A DNA stretch of 64,000 bases from Labrenzia sp. THAF82. Lineage in GTDB: Bacteria > Pseudomonadota > Alphaproteobacteria > Rhizobiales > Stappiaceae. Location: the NCBI RefSeq assembly GCF_009363435.1, contig NZ_CP045354.1, positions 6,166,501 to 6,230,500 on the forward strand, read 5' to 3'. Positions 17,025-25,966 of this stretch are shown piece after piece. Each line of letters opens with the position of its first letter. Position 1 is the first letter of the stretch. The position numbers and the translations under genes are program-made. The notes under the pieces are model-generated. The model did no database searches. It had not been told where the DNA came from and saw only the letters and a list, made by a program, of their open reading frames with translations.

Positions 17025-17912
17025 ATGGCCACACATCTAGCACCCGAAATTGCAACATTCGTGCGCGTAATTGACCTGGGATCATTTGCTTCGGTCGCCG
17101 ACGAACGGGGACTGACATCTTCCGGTATATCCCGCACTGTTTCGAGGCTTGAAGCATCACTGGGGTTCAAGCTGTTACACCGGTCAACCAGGCGCTTGAC
17201 ATTGACACCGGAAGGCGAAGTGTTTCTTCGACATGCACGCAACATTCTTGCAATGCTCGAAGCGGCACGGTCGGACATTTCAAAGGAAACCGAATTCGCC
17301 CGCGGCCACCTGAAAATCAACAGCGGCTCAGCTTTCGCCCATCACAAGCTGGCACCGATCCTGCCCACATTTAACGAGGTTTATCCAGATATCACGGTCG
17401 AAGTCTCAATCGACGATCGACGTGTGGACCCCTTTGCTGAGCATTCCGACATCACGATCCGTGTTGGCGCCTTGACCGATAGCGATCTCGTTGCTGTCCG
17501 ACTGGGAACCGTATCAAGGGTGATCGCGGCCAGCCCCGCCTATCTGAAAAAACACGGGCAACCGACTTCAGCGGCGGACTTGCTTTCGCACAATTGCCTG
17601 CTTTTAAGGGGCTTCCCTCACCAATCGGTGTGGCCGTTCCGGGAAAATGGCGAACTGATCGACATTGAAGTTGCCGGTACCTTCACCTCAGACAGTGCAG
17701 AAATGCTGCTGCAGGCGGCAATTGCGGGTCTCGGGATCGTGAGGTTGGGAGACTTTCTGGGAGAAGAAGCTCTCAAGTCCGGCAAATTGTTTCCAATTCT
17801 TCGCGCAAGTCACATCGAAAATGCACAAGCTATTACCGCTCTGATGCCACCGGGACGCCAATCCCTTCCACGCGTCCGGGCGATGCTCGATTTCCTGAAG
17901 GCGAAAACCTGA
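17025..17912 (+). CDS. LysR family transcriptional regulator
   Basis: 295 residues. The winged helix-turn-helix covers about 10-65 (ATFVRVIDLGSFASVADERG, SSGISRTVSRLEASLGFKL, then STRRLTLTPEG). The substrate-binding domain starts near residue 92 with GHLKINSGSAFAHHKLAPIL. It most resembles the large CrgA-like LysR branch by the RGHLKI and LAASPAYL-type blocks. It probably regulates the divergent tautomerase gene. The effector is unknown. It converges on the crp-like gene, whose 3' end lies 37 bases downstream. Confidence 0.88.
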   Translation: MATHLAPEIATFVRVIDLGSFASVADERGLTSSGISRTVSRLEASLGFKLLHRSTRRLTLTPEGEVFLRHARNILAMLEAARSDISKETEFARGHLKINSGSAFAHHKLAPILPTFNEVYPDITVEVSIDDRRVDPFAEHSDITIRVGALTDSDLVAVRLGTVSRVIAASPAYLKKHGQPTSAADLLSHNCLLLRGFPHQSVWPFRENGELIDIEVAGTFTSDSAEMLLQAAIAGLGIVRLGDFLGEEALKSGKLFPILRASHIENAQAITALMPPGRQSLPRVRAMLDFLKAKT

Positions 17913-17949
17913 TGTCTTCCGATCTTGTGCAGTCAGAACTCCTTGCGCG

Positions 17950-18651
17950 TTAGAATTCGTCGGCAAGCGCCTCCAGCCTGTCTCGATCCTTGATGACCAG
18001 CCAGCCATCTCGCAGCGAAATCAGGCCGGCTTTTTGCCATTTGCCGAGGCAGCGATTGACGCTTTCACGCGTGTTGCCAATCATGCTTGCCAGTTCCGAC
18101 TGGGATTGGGAAAGCTTTTGAAGCGGACGGTCGCTTGACCCTGGAGCTGTTGTCGTCAACCTGAGCAGAAGCTTGGAGAGGCGAACTTGCGTATCCAAAA
18201 ACGCGACCTCGATCATACGTTCGTCGGACCGGCGCACGCGTTGACACAGAAGTTCGATCAAACGGATCGAGAGTGTTGGATTTCGGCTCAGGACGTCCAG
18301 GAACGACCGGCGTTCAAGCACCACAAGCGCACAATTTGTGAGCGCATCGACATTTGCCGAACGTCCGCCTCCGTCCAGCATCGCAATCTCTCCAAAGACC
18401 TCGCCGGTCTGCAGGTCATTCAAGGTTATGTCCCTGTCGCCGGGTGTCATCATCGAAACGCGTACGGAGCCTTCGGCGATCGCCATCATGCTCATGCCAG
18501 GTTCGCCCATGGCGAATATTTTCTGCCCCGCCTCATAACGCTTCACATAAGAAAACTCAGCCAGTTCCTTTCTGGCATGGCTGTCAAGCGCTTCAAAAAC
18601 AAAGCTTTTACCGAGCAGCTTTTCCTTGTTAAATTCGTTAGATGCATTCAT
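17950..18651 (-). CDS. Crp/Fnr family transcriptional regulator
   Basis: 233 residues from the ATG at 18651, chosen because a GAG-rich ribosome site precedes it; longer frames run upstream. An N-terminal cyclic-nucleotide-binding fold (about 15-130) includes the phosphate-binding cassette-like TGEVFGEIAMLDGGGRSA, typical of cAMP-responsive members. The C-terminal winged helix (about 160-225) contains LASMIGNTRESVNRCL. No Fnr-type cysteine cluster is present. It is divergent from a FecR-like and class III cyclase pair, so cAMP sensing of the cyclase product is plausible. A dyad in the shared upstream region may be its own operator. Confidence 0.85.
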   Translation of the reverse strand: MNASNEFNKEKLLGKSFVFEALDSHARKELAEFSYVKRYEAGQKIFAMGEPGMSMMAIAEGSVRVSMMTPGDRDITLNDLQTGEVFGEIAMLDGGGRSANVDALTNCALVVLERRSFLDVLSRNPTLSIRLIELLCQRVRRSDERMIEVAFLDTQVRLSKLLLRLTTTAPGSSDRPLQKLSQSQSELASMIGNTRESVNRCLGKWQKAGLISLRDGWLVIKDRDRLEALADEF

Positions 18652-18681
18652 GGTTTTTTTCTCAAAGGGCATGATGCGCAC

Positions 18682-18699
18682 GACATTTCTGGGAATGTC
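18682..18699. promoter_or_regulatory. GACATT-N6-AATGTC dyad, candidate Crp-family operator
   Basis: The half-sites are perfectly complementary and spaced by six bases, the geometry of Crp/Fnr sites, although the sequence differs from the E. coli consensus. It lies between the divergent crp-like and fecR-like genes, 31 bases before the former. Confidence 0.5.
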
Positions 18700-18776
18700 C
18701 GTGACTTGTTGAACGACAGCTCTAGGTGCCTTTGGGCAAATTGGAGCACGACTTGAACGTTCCATTTAGGACATCG

Positions 18777-19292
18777 ATGATGAAAAAGTATGTCACTCTA
18801 GCCCTATTCTCCATTCTAATTGCTCTCACAAGTACTTTTTCAAACGCACAATCTCTGATTGGGTGTACGCGGACAGACTTGGCTGACCCCGCCCGGGTTG
18901 TCTATCAGTGTCAGGGTGGTGTCGTACTGGAAGCAGAGGCAGCAGCAGCCCTCGGGGTGATCAAATCAGACCCTGATCAACGCCCTTCCGAGGTTGAGGT
19001 CGATTCCGATGCCGTTCTGATCGAGGTTGCCCCTGCAGGTGGTCCTTTTCAAATTCGCACACCACACGCAATCGCTGCGGTCAGAGGCACGGTCTATGTT
19101 GTCGATGTTACTGCAGAAGGTACATCCGTCTTTGTCAGCGAAGGCGAGGTCGCAGTTTTCCGCGAAGCCGGCGGTGAAGAGGTGACGTTGACCGCTGGTG
19201 ACGGTGTTGATGTTCGAAACGGCGAACCGCTTGTGGTTCGGCAATGGCCTGAACGGCGGGTACGTGCATTGCTCAATCGCTTTGGCCGATGA
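18777..19292 (+). CDS. Secreted FecR-domain protein
   Basis: 171 residues beginning MMKKYVTLALFSILIALTSTFSNA, a clean signal peptide. An AGGA ribosome site supports this start over an upstream GTG/ATG frame. The mature part carries a FecR-like fold, with IRTPHAIAAVRGTVYVVDV and a following VFVSEGEVAVFR block. In this context FecR-like proteins are usually periplasmic sensors or partners and not iron-specific. Its stop overlaps the start of the cyclase gene (ATGA), so the two are translationally coupled and probably act together at the membrane. Confidence 0.8.
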   Translation: MMKKYVTLALFSILIALTSTFSNAQSLIGCTRTDLADPARVVYQCQGGVVLEAEAAAALGVIKSDPDQRPSEVEVDSDAVLIEVAPAGGPFQIRTPHAIAAVRGTVYVVDVTAEGTSVFVSEGEVAVFREAGGEEVTLTAGDGVDVRNGEPLVVRQWPERRVRALLNRFGR

Positions 19293-21148
19293 AGCCGAAG
19301 CTTTCCCGATGGATCTTGCTGACTGCACTTGCCGCCGGCCTGATTTGGTCGGGTCTGCTTGCCTTTATTCATCTGACCGGCAGCGCAAGCATCCTCGACC
19401 GGTTTGAAACAGTTTTTCTTGATCTGAAGATTGTCGTTGCGGGCGAACGATCCCCGCCCTCCGAAGTGGTAATCGTTGCCATTGACGATCAGACCGTCAG
19501 CAGAGAAGGGCAATTTCCATTGCCACGAAACCGGCTGGCCGACCTCATCGGCGCGATTGAGACAGCCGGAGCAAAGGCGATTGCAATCGACATCCTGCTG
19601 CCAACCACATCAGACAGTTCGCATGACACCGATCTGGGTGAAGCCCTCAAGAACTTTCCCTCTGTCATCGCTGCGGTTGGCAGCCTCGAAGATGCGCTGC
19701 CGCTTGAGAGCAGCGTTCCTGTTGTTGAAACCGTAATGGTGCCCGCAGCACGCGTCTCCAGGTTTTCAGAAACGGGATTGGCCAATATCGTCACCGACAC
19801 CGGGGGCACGCCGCGCCATATTCCGCATCTTTTTTTGACACCCGAAGGTTTGAAGCCATCCTTCAGCTTGCAGGCATACAGCCAGTTCAAAGGCGAGCCT
19901 CATACCTTTGCAGCAAACGGTGTGCGCATCGGGGATCAATTTAGAGCGACCGACCTTGGATGGCATATGCCCCTCAATTACTATGGTCCGGCAGGCACAA
20001 TCCCGACGCTCAGCGCCACGGTACTTATGGAGAACGGTTCAACTCCCGAGGTGCGCCTGCGGGACAGGCTGGTCGTCCTCGGCGTCACAGCGACCGCGGT
20101 CGGAGACCGGTTCAGCACACCGTTTGATCCCGTCTTGCCTGGCGTTGAAATCCAGGCGACAGGGCTTGCCAACCTTCTCGATCAAAGCGCTCTCATACGG
20201 GGGCCTGAGACCAGAAGCCTCGATGGTTTGGCCGCTGTCAGTATTACACTTCTCGGTCTTCTCGCGGTCGCTTATTTCTCGTTGGCACAGGCCTCATTCA
20301 TCTATTTGGTGCTTCTGACCGTGTGGCTGGTCTTCACAGCGGCAGCATTTACGCACGGGCACTGGCTCAACAGCGCCCTGCCCTTGGCAGCAAGCCTACC
20401 GCCTGTTGCCGGACTGATCTTTGTACGTCAAATCTTGGACCGCAGATGGGCCCGGCAACACCAGATCGCAAAGCAGGAGCTTGCCAGGTTTCATGCACCA
20501 AAACTGGCAGAACGCATTGCCGGGGATCCCGCGTTTCTTCTGAAGCCCAGGGAACAGATGGTTGCAGTTCTGTTCATCGACCTGTCTGGATATACGGGTC
20601 TTAGCGAACAGCTGGGGCCTGCCGCAACCCGGGACTTCCTGAAAGAATTCCATACGGTCGTCGTCAATGTCGCGTCCGCAAATAGTGGTGTCGTCCTTGA
20701 TTTCATGGGCGACGGTGCGATGCTCGGATTCGGCATCCCGGATCCGGCCTCAAGCGATCCTTTGAATGCCTGCAGGTGCGCTTTTCAGCTCGTCGAACAG
20801 GTGCACGACTGGCTCGCGTTTAAATCGTCAATGTCGAAAGGGTGCCGGCTCCGTGTCGGCGGGCATGTCGGGCAAGCTGTTCTTTCCCGCCTCGGACACG
20901 AACAGCAACAGCAGATCACCGCGACAGGTGATTGTGTGAACGTGGCCAGTCGGTTGCTGGAAGTGGCGAAACATCATGGCGCTCTGGTTGCGCTCTCGTC
21001 CGACCTCATTGCAGCCGCGGAGAATATTTCTCCAAAGTCCTTGACGGTACCAAGGCGCGAGACGGAGGACATTCGAGGCCGGCAAAAATCGCTCAACGTC
21101 GGCCTCTGGAAATCACACGAAGTCCTGCTGAGTTCCAAACGGCTTTGA
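19289..21148 (+). CDS. CHASE2-domain class III adenylate/guanylate cyclase
   Basis: Inner-membrane receptor of 619 residues. An N-terminal helix (about 8-28) is followed by a periplasmic CHASE2 sensor domain (about 35-305), three transmembrane helices (about 315-380) and a cytosolic class III cyclase domain (about 420-600). Metal-binding aspartates are Asp431 (FIDLSGYT) and Asp475 (DFMGDG). Transition-state residues are Asn551 and Arg555 (VNVASRL). At the usual purine-specifying lysine (K-x-x-G-D) this protein has Asp471, so ATP specificity is not assured. It is coupled to the FecR-like gene and faces a Crp-like regulator, which supports a cyclic-nucleotide signalling unit. Confidence 0.87.
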   Translation: MKPKLSRWILLTALAAGLIWSGLLAFIHLTGSASILDRFETVFLDLKIVVAGERSPPSEVVIVAIDDQTVSREGQFPLPRNRLADLIGAIETAGAKAIAIDILLPTTSDSSHDTDLGEALKNFPSVIAAVGSLEDALPLESSVPVVETVMVPAARVSRFSETGLANIVTDTGGTPRHIPHLFLTPEGLKPSFSLQAYSQFKGEPHTFAANGVRIGDQFRATDLGWHMPLNYYGPAGTIPTLSATVLMENGSTPEVRLRDRLVVLGVTATAVGDRFSTPFDPVLPGVEIQATGLANLLDQSALIRGPETRSLDGLAAVSITLLGLLAVAYFSLAQASFIYLVLLTVWLVFTAAAFTHGHWLNSALPLAASLPPVAGLIFVRQILDRRWARQHQIAKQELARFHAPKLAERIAGDPAFLLKPREQMVAVLFIDLSGYTGLSEQLGPAATRDFLKEFHTVVVNVASANSGVVLDFMGDGAMLGFGIPDPASSDPLNACRCAFQLVEQVHDWLAFKSSMSKGCRLRVGGHVGQAVLSRLGHEQQQQITATGDCVNVASRLLEVAKHHGALVALSSDLIAAAENISPKSLTVPRRETEDIRGRQKSLNVGLWKSHEVLLSSKRL

Positions 21149-21243
21149 GTGTCCAGTCAATGTGTAGACAGCCGTGCAGTATGTTCCTCATCAAGGCCAG
21201 GCTGGAGACTTGCCAGTCGCCGGGCCGGTCGAACCGATGACAC

Positions 21244-21825
21244 TCACAGCATCCGGAAGAGCGTCCGATCCTTCCTGATCGTATGATGAAACACCACGGC
21301 GCCAATGTGCAGTACAAACAGGACAAGCAGGATATAGGCGCTCCATTCATGAATGGCAGACAGTGTCCAGGCAATATCCGGGCTCTTGCCTATCGGGCTC
21401 CAGATCTGAACCAGACCAAACCATTTCAGCGGAAACCCGTGTGCATTGGTCGCCAGAAACCCGGATAAGGGCATGATGATCAGGAAAAGATAGAAAAGGC
21501 CGTGAACCGAAGCCGCAGCATATCGTTCGATAGCAGGCCCCTCGTTCTCAATAGGTTTTGTCAAAAGCTTGTTGCCAACCCGGATCAGCATCAGCCACAG
21601 AACGATGAAGCCAAAGCTTTCGTGCAGCAGGTAGAATGCGGATACGACGTCCTTTTTTGCGAACCCAATCATAAGGCCGAGGGGCCACGTGATAAGAACC
21701 AATACGGCGACGGACCAATGCAGAAGCCGCGTAACTGAACCATATCGCGCGAAGGGGTGAACGGGCTCCCCTCCGCCTTGAGAGGTTTCTTTGAAAGAAA
21801 TGCTGTCTGTCACGGGTGTCTCCAA
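21244..21825 (-). CDS. Cytochrome b561 family di-heme membrane protein
   Basis: 193 residues, four transmembrane helices. Histidines suited to bis-heme ligation are seen at His36 (TRLLHWSVAV), His68 (YLLHESFG), His159 (AIHEWSAY) and His173 (VLHIGAVVFHH). Bacterial members of this family move electrons from quinol to periplasmic acceptors or superoxide. The 20-residue hydrophilic N-terminus is somewhat long. It converges on the cyclase gene, and the gene upstream on the same strand is an unrecognised protein 120 bases away. No cytochrome c or catalytic partner is adjacent. Confidence 0.83.
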   Translation of the reverse strand: METPVTDSISFKETSQGGGEPVHPFARYGSVTRLLHWSVAVLVLITWPLGLMIGFAKKDVVSAFYLLHESFGFIVLWLMLIRVGNKLLTKPIENEGPAIERYAAASVHGLFYLFLIIMPLSGFLATNAHGFPLKWFGLVQIWSPIGKSPDIAWTLSAIHEWSAYILLVLFVLHIGAVVFHHTIRKDRTLFRML

Positions 21826-21945
21826 CGGTCCTATGAGCTGCTTCTATTGAGGGCTCAAGTTCAATTTAATGCAAGGTTCGGCGGATTTGTTTCCACTGCA
21901 CGGCAGTCAAGCCGGTCCGCCAGGGTGGGGTCTGCATCGACGAGA

Positions 21946-22920
21946 TCAGACGTAGGCCTGAATGGGATTTCCGACATGCGGCATGCCATGGATCTGCGGC
22001 TGATCTGCACGAAAACCGAAAGCGTCCCGTTCATCGAACAAAAACTCGGACAAGTTCTCCATGATGCGGGCTCTTGCGCCCGGCACGTGAAACCTCAAGT
22101 TTCGCAATCCACGAACGTAATCGGGAAAAACCGGGTCGCGCGCACCTAATGGACGACGGAAGGCCAGCTGCCTGTCGCCGAAGACGGGCTTATAGCCAAA
22201 TATGGAAAGCCCAATCAGTTCGCGTGCCAGGACACGCGGAATGTTTTGCCGTGTGTCCCAGAACATTCGCAAATTCCAGCTAATGAATTTTTTCCAACAA
22301 AGCTTCTTGAACTCAGGCGTGTTCCGGACGAAACCCGCCGGCACATTGCCAAATCGCGCGTATTGCTGCTCCAACTCCCGCAATTCATTGCCAAGGGTTG
22401 CCTCACATTCACGCCAGAGACCGCGTTCATAGGGCTCAAGCGTTATGACAAACTCATGGTTTGCAGTTGCACCCCCGACGATCAGAGCGTCGTTGAGAAG
22501 TGGCGTCCAACGATCTTCACTCAAGATACTGCCCAGCCCGCAAACCGGCACAACGTCCCTGGTCGGGAGACGGGTGTTCACCGGCAAGTCCGCGTCGTTT
22601 ACTTCCTCGCGCGCTGCTTGTGCTGCGTCGGCCAGTCTTGCTGTTTCTCTTTCCTGAATGCCGTTGGCAGCAGTAAGACCGAAATTCATGATCAGGTTTC
22701 TAGCTTTGCGGATTTCGGTACCACCGAGCAGCACCAATCTCAGCTGATTTTGGCCCGTCGCCCGATACAGCCTGTAGGCCGCCCGGATGTACATTGTCAT
22801 GGCAAGATCTCTGTCCCAGGACGGCGGAATGAAGCGACCCACCCAGGCGTTATCTTGCCGGTAGATGTTTTTGACGGCTTGGACTTCTCTGTTAAATGTC
22901 TGGAAATTCATCAGCGGCAT
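21946..22920 (-). CDS. Protein of unknown function, 324 aa
   Basis: I do not recognise a family. The start MPLMNFQ is chosen for a very strong GGGAGGT ribosome site; an upstream frame adds 43 poor-quality residues. There is no signal peptide and no transmembrane helix. It is rich in Arg, Asn and aromatic residues. Recognisable blocks are IPPSWDRDLAMTMYIRAAYRLYR near the start, LVLLGGTEIRKARNLIMNFG, the central GGATANHEFVITLEPYERGLW, and a basic C-terminal stretch with RRPLGARDPVF. It looks like a compact soluble helical protein that is expressed well. Neighbours do not suggest a role. Confidence 0.6.
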   Translation of the reverse strand: MPLMNFQTFNREVQAVKNIYRQDNAWVGRFIPPSWDRDLAMTMYIRAAYRLYRATGQNQLRLVLLGGTEIRKARNLIMNFGLTAANGIQERETARLADAAQAAREEVNDADLPVNTRLPTRDVVPVCGLGSILSEDRWTPLLNDALIVGGATANHEFVITLEPYERGLWRECEATLGNELRELEQQYARFGNVPAGFVRNTPEFKKLCWKKFISWNLRMFWDTRQNIPRVLARELIGLSIFGYKPVFGDRQLAFRRPLGARDPVFPDYVRGLRNLRFHVPGARARIMENLSEFLFDERDAFGFRADQPQIHGMPHVGNPIQAYV

Positions 22921-23404
22921 GGGTCTTACCTCCCGATTTGTCCCGAAGGAGCGGTTCCGATACCTGCAAGATGGTGGAAAGCAATGCGAATGCCCTGTGA
23001 CCGAGGACACTTCACATCTCGGGAAATGAGAGAAAAGTTTCGGGAACATCCGACAGGTCGGTCAGTCGTGCTCAAAACCACGGTAAGTGCCGGATCGATG
23101 GATTTTCCGACAACCTGAAAAAGGTTCGAAGTGCTTCAAACCACATCGTGAGAGCACAAGATTGGCCAAGTCGAAAATCTGTGCCGTGCAGCACATTCTT
23201 CAGCCTCTGATCATGTGAAGAAGACATCGGCTTTGGGTTGGTGTCGACGGGGTCCTTTATTAACTTCTGAAAATGCTTCAGATCTGTGCAATAGCAAATC
23301 GATCACAACTACGTTGGACGCCTGTACAAGGTTCTTTCGCTATGCTAGCGAAATTGTCGTTCTACTGCTCGTTCGAGCAAATATTTCAATGGGATACTTC
23401 AAGC
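22921..23404. other. Intergenic region between divergent genes
   Basis: These 484 bases lie between the unrecognised 324-residue gene and the VWA gene. I see no convincing open frame, dyad or RNA structure. Confidence 0.4.
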
Positions 23405-24607
23405 ATGAAATCTTTCATACCCGGTTGCTTTCCGTTGTCATTGGCAGTCGCGGGAGCGCTGGTTTTTTCAAGCCCCGTGCTGGCCCAGGAGACTTCCAAC
23501 CGTGGCAAAGCCATGATGGTTCTGGATGCCTCCGGCAGCATGTGGGGCCAGATTGACGGAGTTCCGAAAATCTCAATTGCACGAGACGTAATCGACGGAG
23601 TTCTTGGAAAGTGGGACCCGGCCGTCGACCTGGGTCTCATGACATATGGCCACCGGCGCAAAGGCGACTGTAACGACATTGAGGTCGTTCAATCAGTCGC
23701 ACCACTAGAGCCTAACAATTTCTCTTCGCTTGTCAGGGGCATCAATCCGCGCGGCAAAACACCTATTTCGGAATCGCTCATGCGCGCCGCACGGGAATTA
23801 CGACATGTTGAAGACCCCGCCTCCGTCATTCTGGTCAGCGACGGCCTGGAAACATGCGAGGCGGATCCCTGCCTTGCCGCAACACTGCTTGAAAACAGCG
23901 GCATCGATTTCACTGTCCATGTTGTCGGCTTCGACCTGACAGATGAAGAAGCGCGTCAGTTGCGCTGCATTGCTGACAATACTGGCGGGCGGTTTCTGAA
24001 CGCTGACAATGCAAACGAATTGACCGAGGCTCTTGCGGAAACTGTTGTTGCAGTCAGCGAAGAGGTGGTTGCCAAGCCTGTTGAACCAAAACCAGCACCC
24101 CCTGTTGTGCCCAAAAAGATCACCGAGCTTGATCTCGACCGGCTGAGCTTTGACGTCCACAAAATCGAAAAAGATGCCGCTTCCGGAAAAGTTGTCGCGA
24201 CCGGAACGTCAAACGGCGTCGGTTGGACGGTCACAGCCAACAACATTTACGAGCCCTATTCCAACGTCAACGGCGGTGCGAGCTTTAACGATCTTCCTGG
24301 CCGCTATGACGATCTGCATGTCGGCTCCGACTTTACGATCACCTTTGATCAGCCTGTGACCTCGATGCTTGTCGTGCTTGCCAATGACAACGACACGGGA
24401 GATGGGCCGAACTTTCAGGAACTCCCGCCCGTTGATTTTATCGACGCCAGTAACCCCGACGGTGGCACTCAGGTGAAAATCGAAGATAAGGGGGGCGCGC
24501 TGTTCTATTACTACGACATCAACATTACTTCGATGACCCACGTAAACGACAACGGCATCAATGACGGTTGGGACCTGGCATTCTTCGTCTTTCCGACGGC
24601 CAACTGA
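23405..24607 (+). CDS. Secreted VWA-domain protein with novel C-terminal domain
   Basis: 400 residues from MKSFIPGCFP, with a signal peptide ending VLAQ near residue 28. A von Willebrand A domain (about 36-215) holds a complete MIDAS: DASGSM (Asp41, Ser43, Ser45), the RGKTPISES threonine and VSDGLETC aspartate. VGFDLTDEEARQL follows. After a proline-rich linker (about 230-255) comes a beta-rich domain with NNIYEPYSNVNGGASFND and an acidic, Asp/Asn-rich NDNDTGDGPNFQ, perhaps calcium-binding. I know no family for this second domain. An intrinsic terminator follows, so it is monocistronic. Confidence 0.75.
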   Translation: MKSFIPGCFPLSLAVAGALVFSSPVLAQETSNRGKAMMVLDASGSMWGQIDGVPKISIARDVIDGVLGKWDPAVDLGLMTYGHRRKGDCNDIEVVQSVAPLEPNNFSSLVRGINPRGKTPISESLMRAARELRHVEDPASVILVSDGLETCEADPCLAATLLENSGIDFTVHVVGFDLTDEEARQLRCIADNTGGRFLNADNANELTEALAETVVAVSEEVVAKPVEPKPAPPVVPKKITELDLDRLSFDVHKIEKDAASGKVVATGTSNGVGWTVTANNIYEPYSNVNGGASFNDLPGRYDDLHVGSDFTITFDQPVTSMLVVLANDNDTGDGPNFQELPPVDFIDASNPDGGTQVKIEDKGGALFYYYDINITSMTHVNDNGINDGWDLAFFVFPTAN

Positions 24608-24627
24608 TCAGTTCAAAAAAGAAACAG

Positions 24628-24658
24628 ATGCCGTCCGGCCACCCGGGCGGCATTTTAT
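24628..24658 (+). terminator. Rho-independent terminator after the VWA gene
   Basis: ATGCCGTCCGG pairs with CCGGGCGGCAT (one G-T pair) around a short loop and is followed by TTTTATT. It lies about 20 bases after the stop codon. Confidence 0.8.
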
Positions 24659-24713
24659 TCGTAAATCTCGTTGAAGGTTGACTTCACACAGAGCAGATCG
24701 AATTTCAGCGCAT

Positions 24714-25154
24714 TCAATTCAAGCCCGGCCAATTCCTGTTTGCCTTGGAAATATAGCCGGAGATGTCGCGGCTCCAGGTCCGTTGAACGGATTTGGAGTA
24801 GTTCACATAGAGCTTGCCGGCCACCACTTTATACGCGAGCGGATCGACCCCGACCTTGTAACCGCGTGAAACGCCATAAGCGCAGTAGCCGTCAAACTGA
24901 GGGGCATAACTTGCAGGGTTCGCCAAAAAGGCATCCCGGTTGCGTGATGATGAAAACTGGTAGGTCAGTCCACGGTGTTGCGCTGTGAATTCGGCGTGGC
25001 CCTGCTTGGGGGACTTTCCTGAAAAATAGGTCACCGGGTCGTAGCCAGTCAGTGCAAGCGGGCTCTTGGCAAAAGACGGCAACGCCGATGTCGCGACCAT
25101 CGCACCACCGGCAGCTGCGACAAACAAACCCAAAATTCCTCTGCGGTTGATCAT
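24714..25154 (-). CDS. Tat-exported YHS-domain protein
   Basis: 146 residues from MINRRGILGLFVAAAGGAMVA, a twin-arginine-like signal. The mature part is a single YHS-type domain with LTGYDPVTYFSGKSPKQG, then YQFSSSRNRDAFLANPASYAPQFDGYCAYG, the familiar pattern of stand-alone YHS proteins often linked to metals or redox cofactors. A single Cys in YCAYG is kept. The start at 25154 removes a long upstream leader that is probably untranslated. It is divergent from a Tat-exported dioxygenase-fold protein. Confidence 0.8.
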   Translation of the reverse strand: MINRRGILGLFVAAAGGAMVATSALPSFAKSPLALTGYDPVTYFSGKSPKQGHAEFTAQHRGLTYQFSSSRNRDAFLANPASYAPQFDGYCAYGVSRGYKVGVDPLAYKVVAGKLYVNYSKSVQRTWSRDISGYISKANRNWPGLN

Positions 25155-25456
25155 GAACTTTCCTCGGTTGACCGCCGTTGCCTTAAGGATGTTGCGCGGC
25201 GAACTGACATTCAATGAACAATCATTTGAACGATTTGGCTTGTTGGTCTCCATTTTTGCGGCTTTTGGACTCCTGAACGCAATCTGCATCTTGTGCAAAG
25301 GGGTAGAAATCGCCGGATCACGAAACCGTGAGCCTGGTTTATCGCCCTTCCAGCCATGCTGAACTCGGAAATTGCCACAAACGCTCTATACTTTTGATCG
25401 GCCGTGTTTGGTCCCGAAGGCACATATGGGCGCCACTTCCGACAGGAGAGACTTTC
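25155..25456. other. Divergent promoter region, yhs / intradiol dioxygenase-like
   Basis: These 302 bases hold the promoters of two Tat-dependent secreted proteins. An imperfect TTCAATGA...TCATTTGAA dyad near 25211-25232 is the only structure noticed, and the GGAGAG site of the rightward gene is at 25446-25451. Confidence 0.4.
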
Positions 25457-25945
25457 ATGACCGCCGATCTCATCACCCGCCGCAGACTTCTCGCTGTTGG
25501 AAGCGCTGCCCTGGCGACGGGCACATCTGGATTGCTGGTACCTGCGCAGGCACAAGGCATAGCGCCAACGCGTTCGATGCGTGGGGGCTCCAACAATTAC
25601 CGTCCCGGAGCTCCAATCGTCGACCGTATAGGAGGTGGCGGCTTCTGGATGACCGGAACCGTCCGTCGTGCAGGCGATGGAGTACCTCTTGCCGGTCAAC
25701 GCATTCAAATATGGGCACACACGACGGAAGGGCATGAACGCGACCCGCAAAGCCACGGCGCCACCCTCACGGATGCCAATGGCAACTTCCGTCTTGAAAT
25801 GCCGCAGATCGTGCCGGCGTTTGGGCAACCCCATGGTCACCTTGCCTACGACAGCGAAGAGTTTGAAACGGTGTTTCTGCGTCCCGTCATGTCCAGCTCG
25901 AAGGATACCAGCCTGGAGGCGCATTTCGTCCTTACTCCGGCCTGA
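25457..25945 (+). CDS. Tat-exported intradiol ring-cleavage dioxygenase-like protein
   Basis: 162 residues from MTADLITRRRLL, a twin-arginine-type leader. The mature fold resembles protocatechuate/catechol 1,2-type dioxygenases: FWMTGTVRRAGDGVPLAGQRIQIW, then the histidine pair His126/His128 (QPHGHLAY). The two iron tyrosines of classic enzymes are not clearly present; Tyr48 is a candidate for one, and the position of the second holds Val/Phe-type residues. Catalysis is therefore doubtful, and a binding or different redox role is possible. It starts a run with a ferric-reductase-like membrane protein 21 bases downstream. Confidence 0.7.
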   Translation: MTADLITRRRLLAVGSAALATGTSGLLVPAQAQGIAPTRSMRGGSNNYRPGAPIVDRIGGGGFWMTGTVRRAGDGVPLAGQRIQIWAHTTEGHERDPQSHGATLTDANGNFRLEMPQIVPAFGQPHGHLAYDSEEFETVFLRPVMSSSKDTSLEAHFVLTPA

Positions 25946-25966
25946 TCCGACTTGAGACTTCATGAG

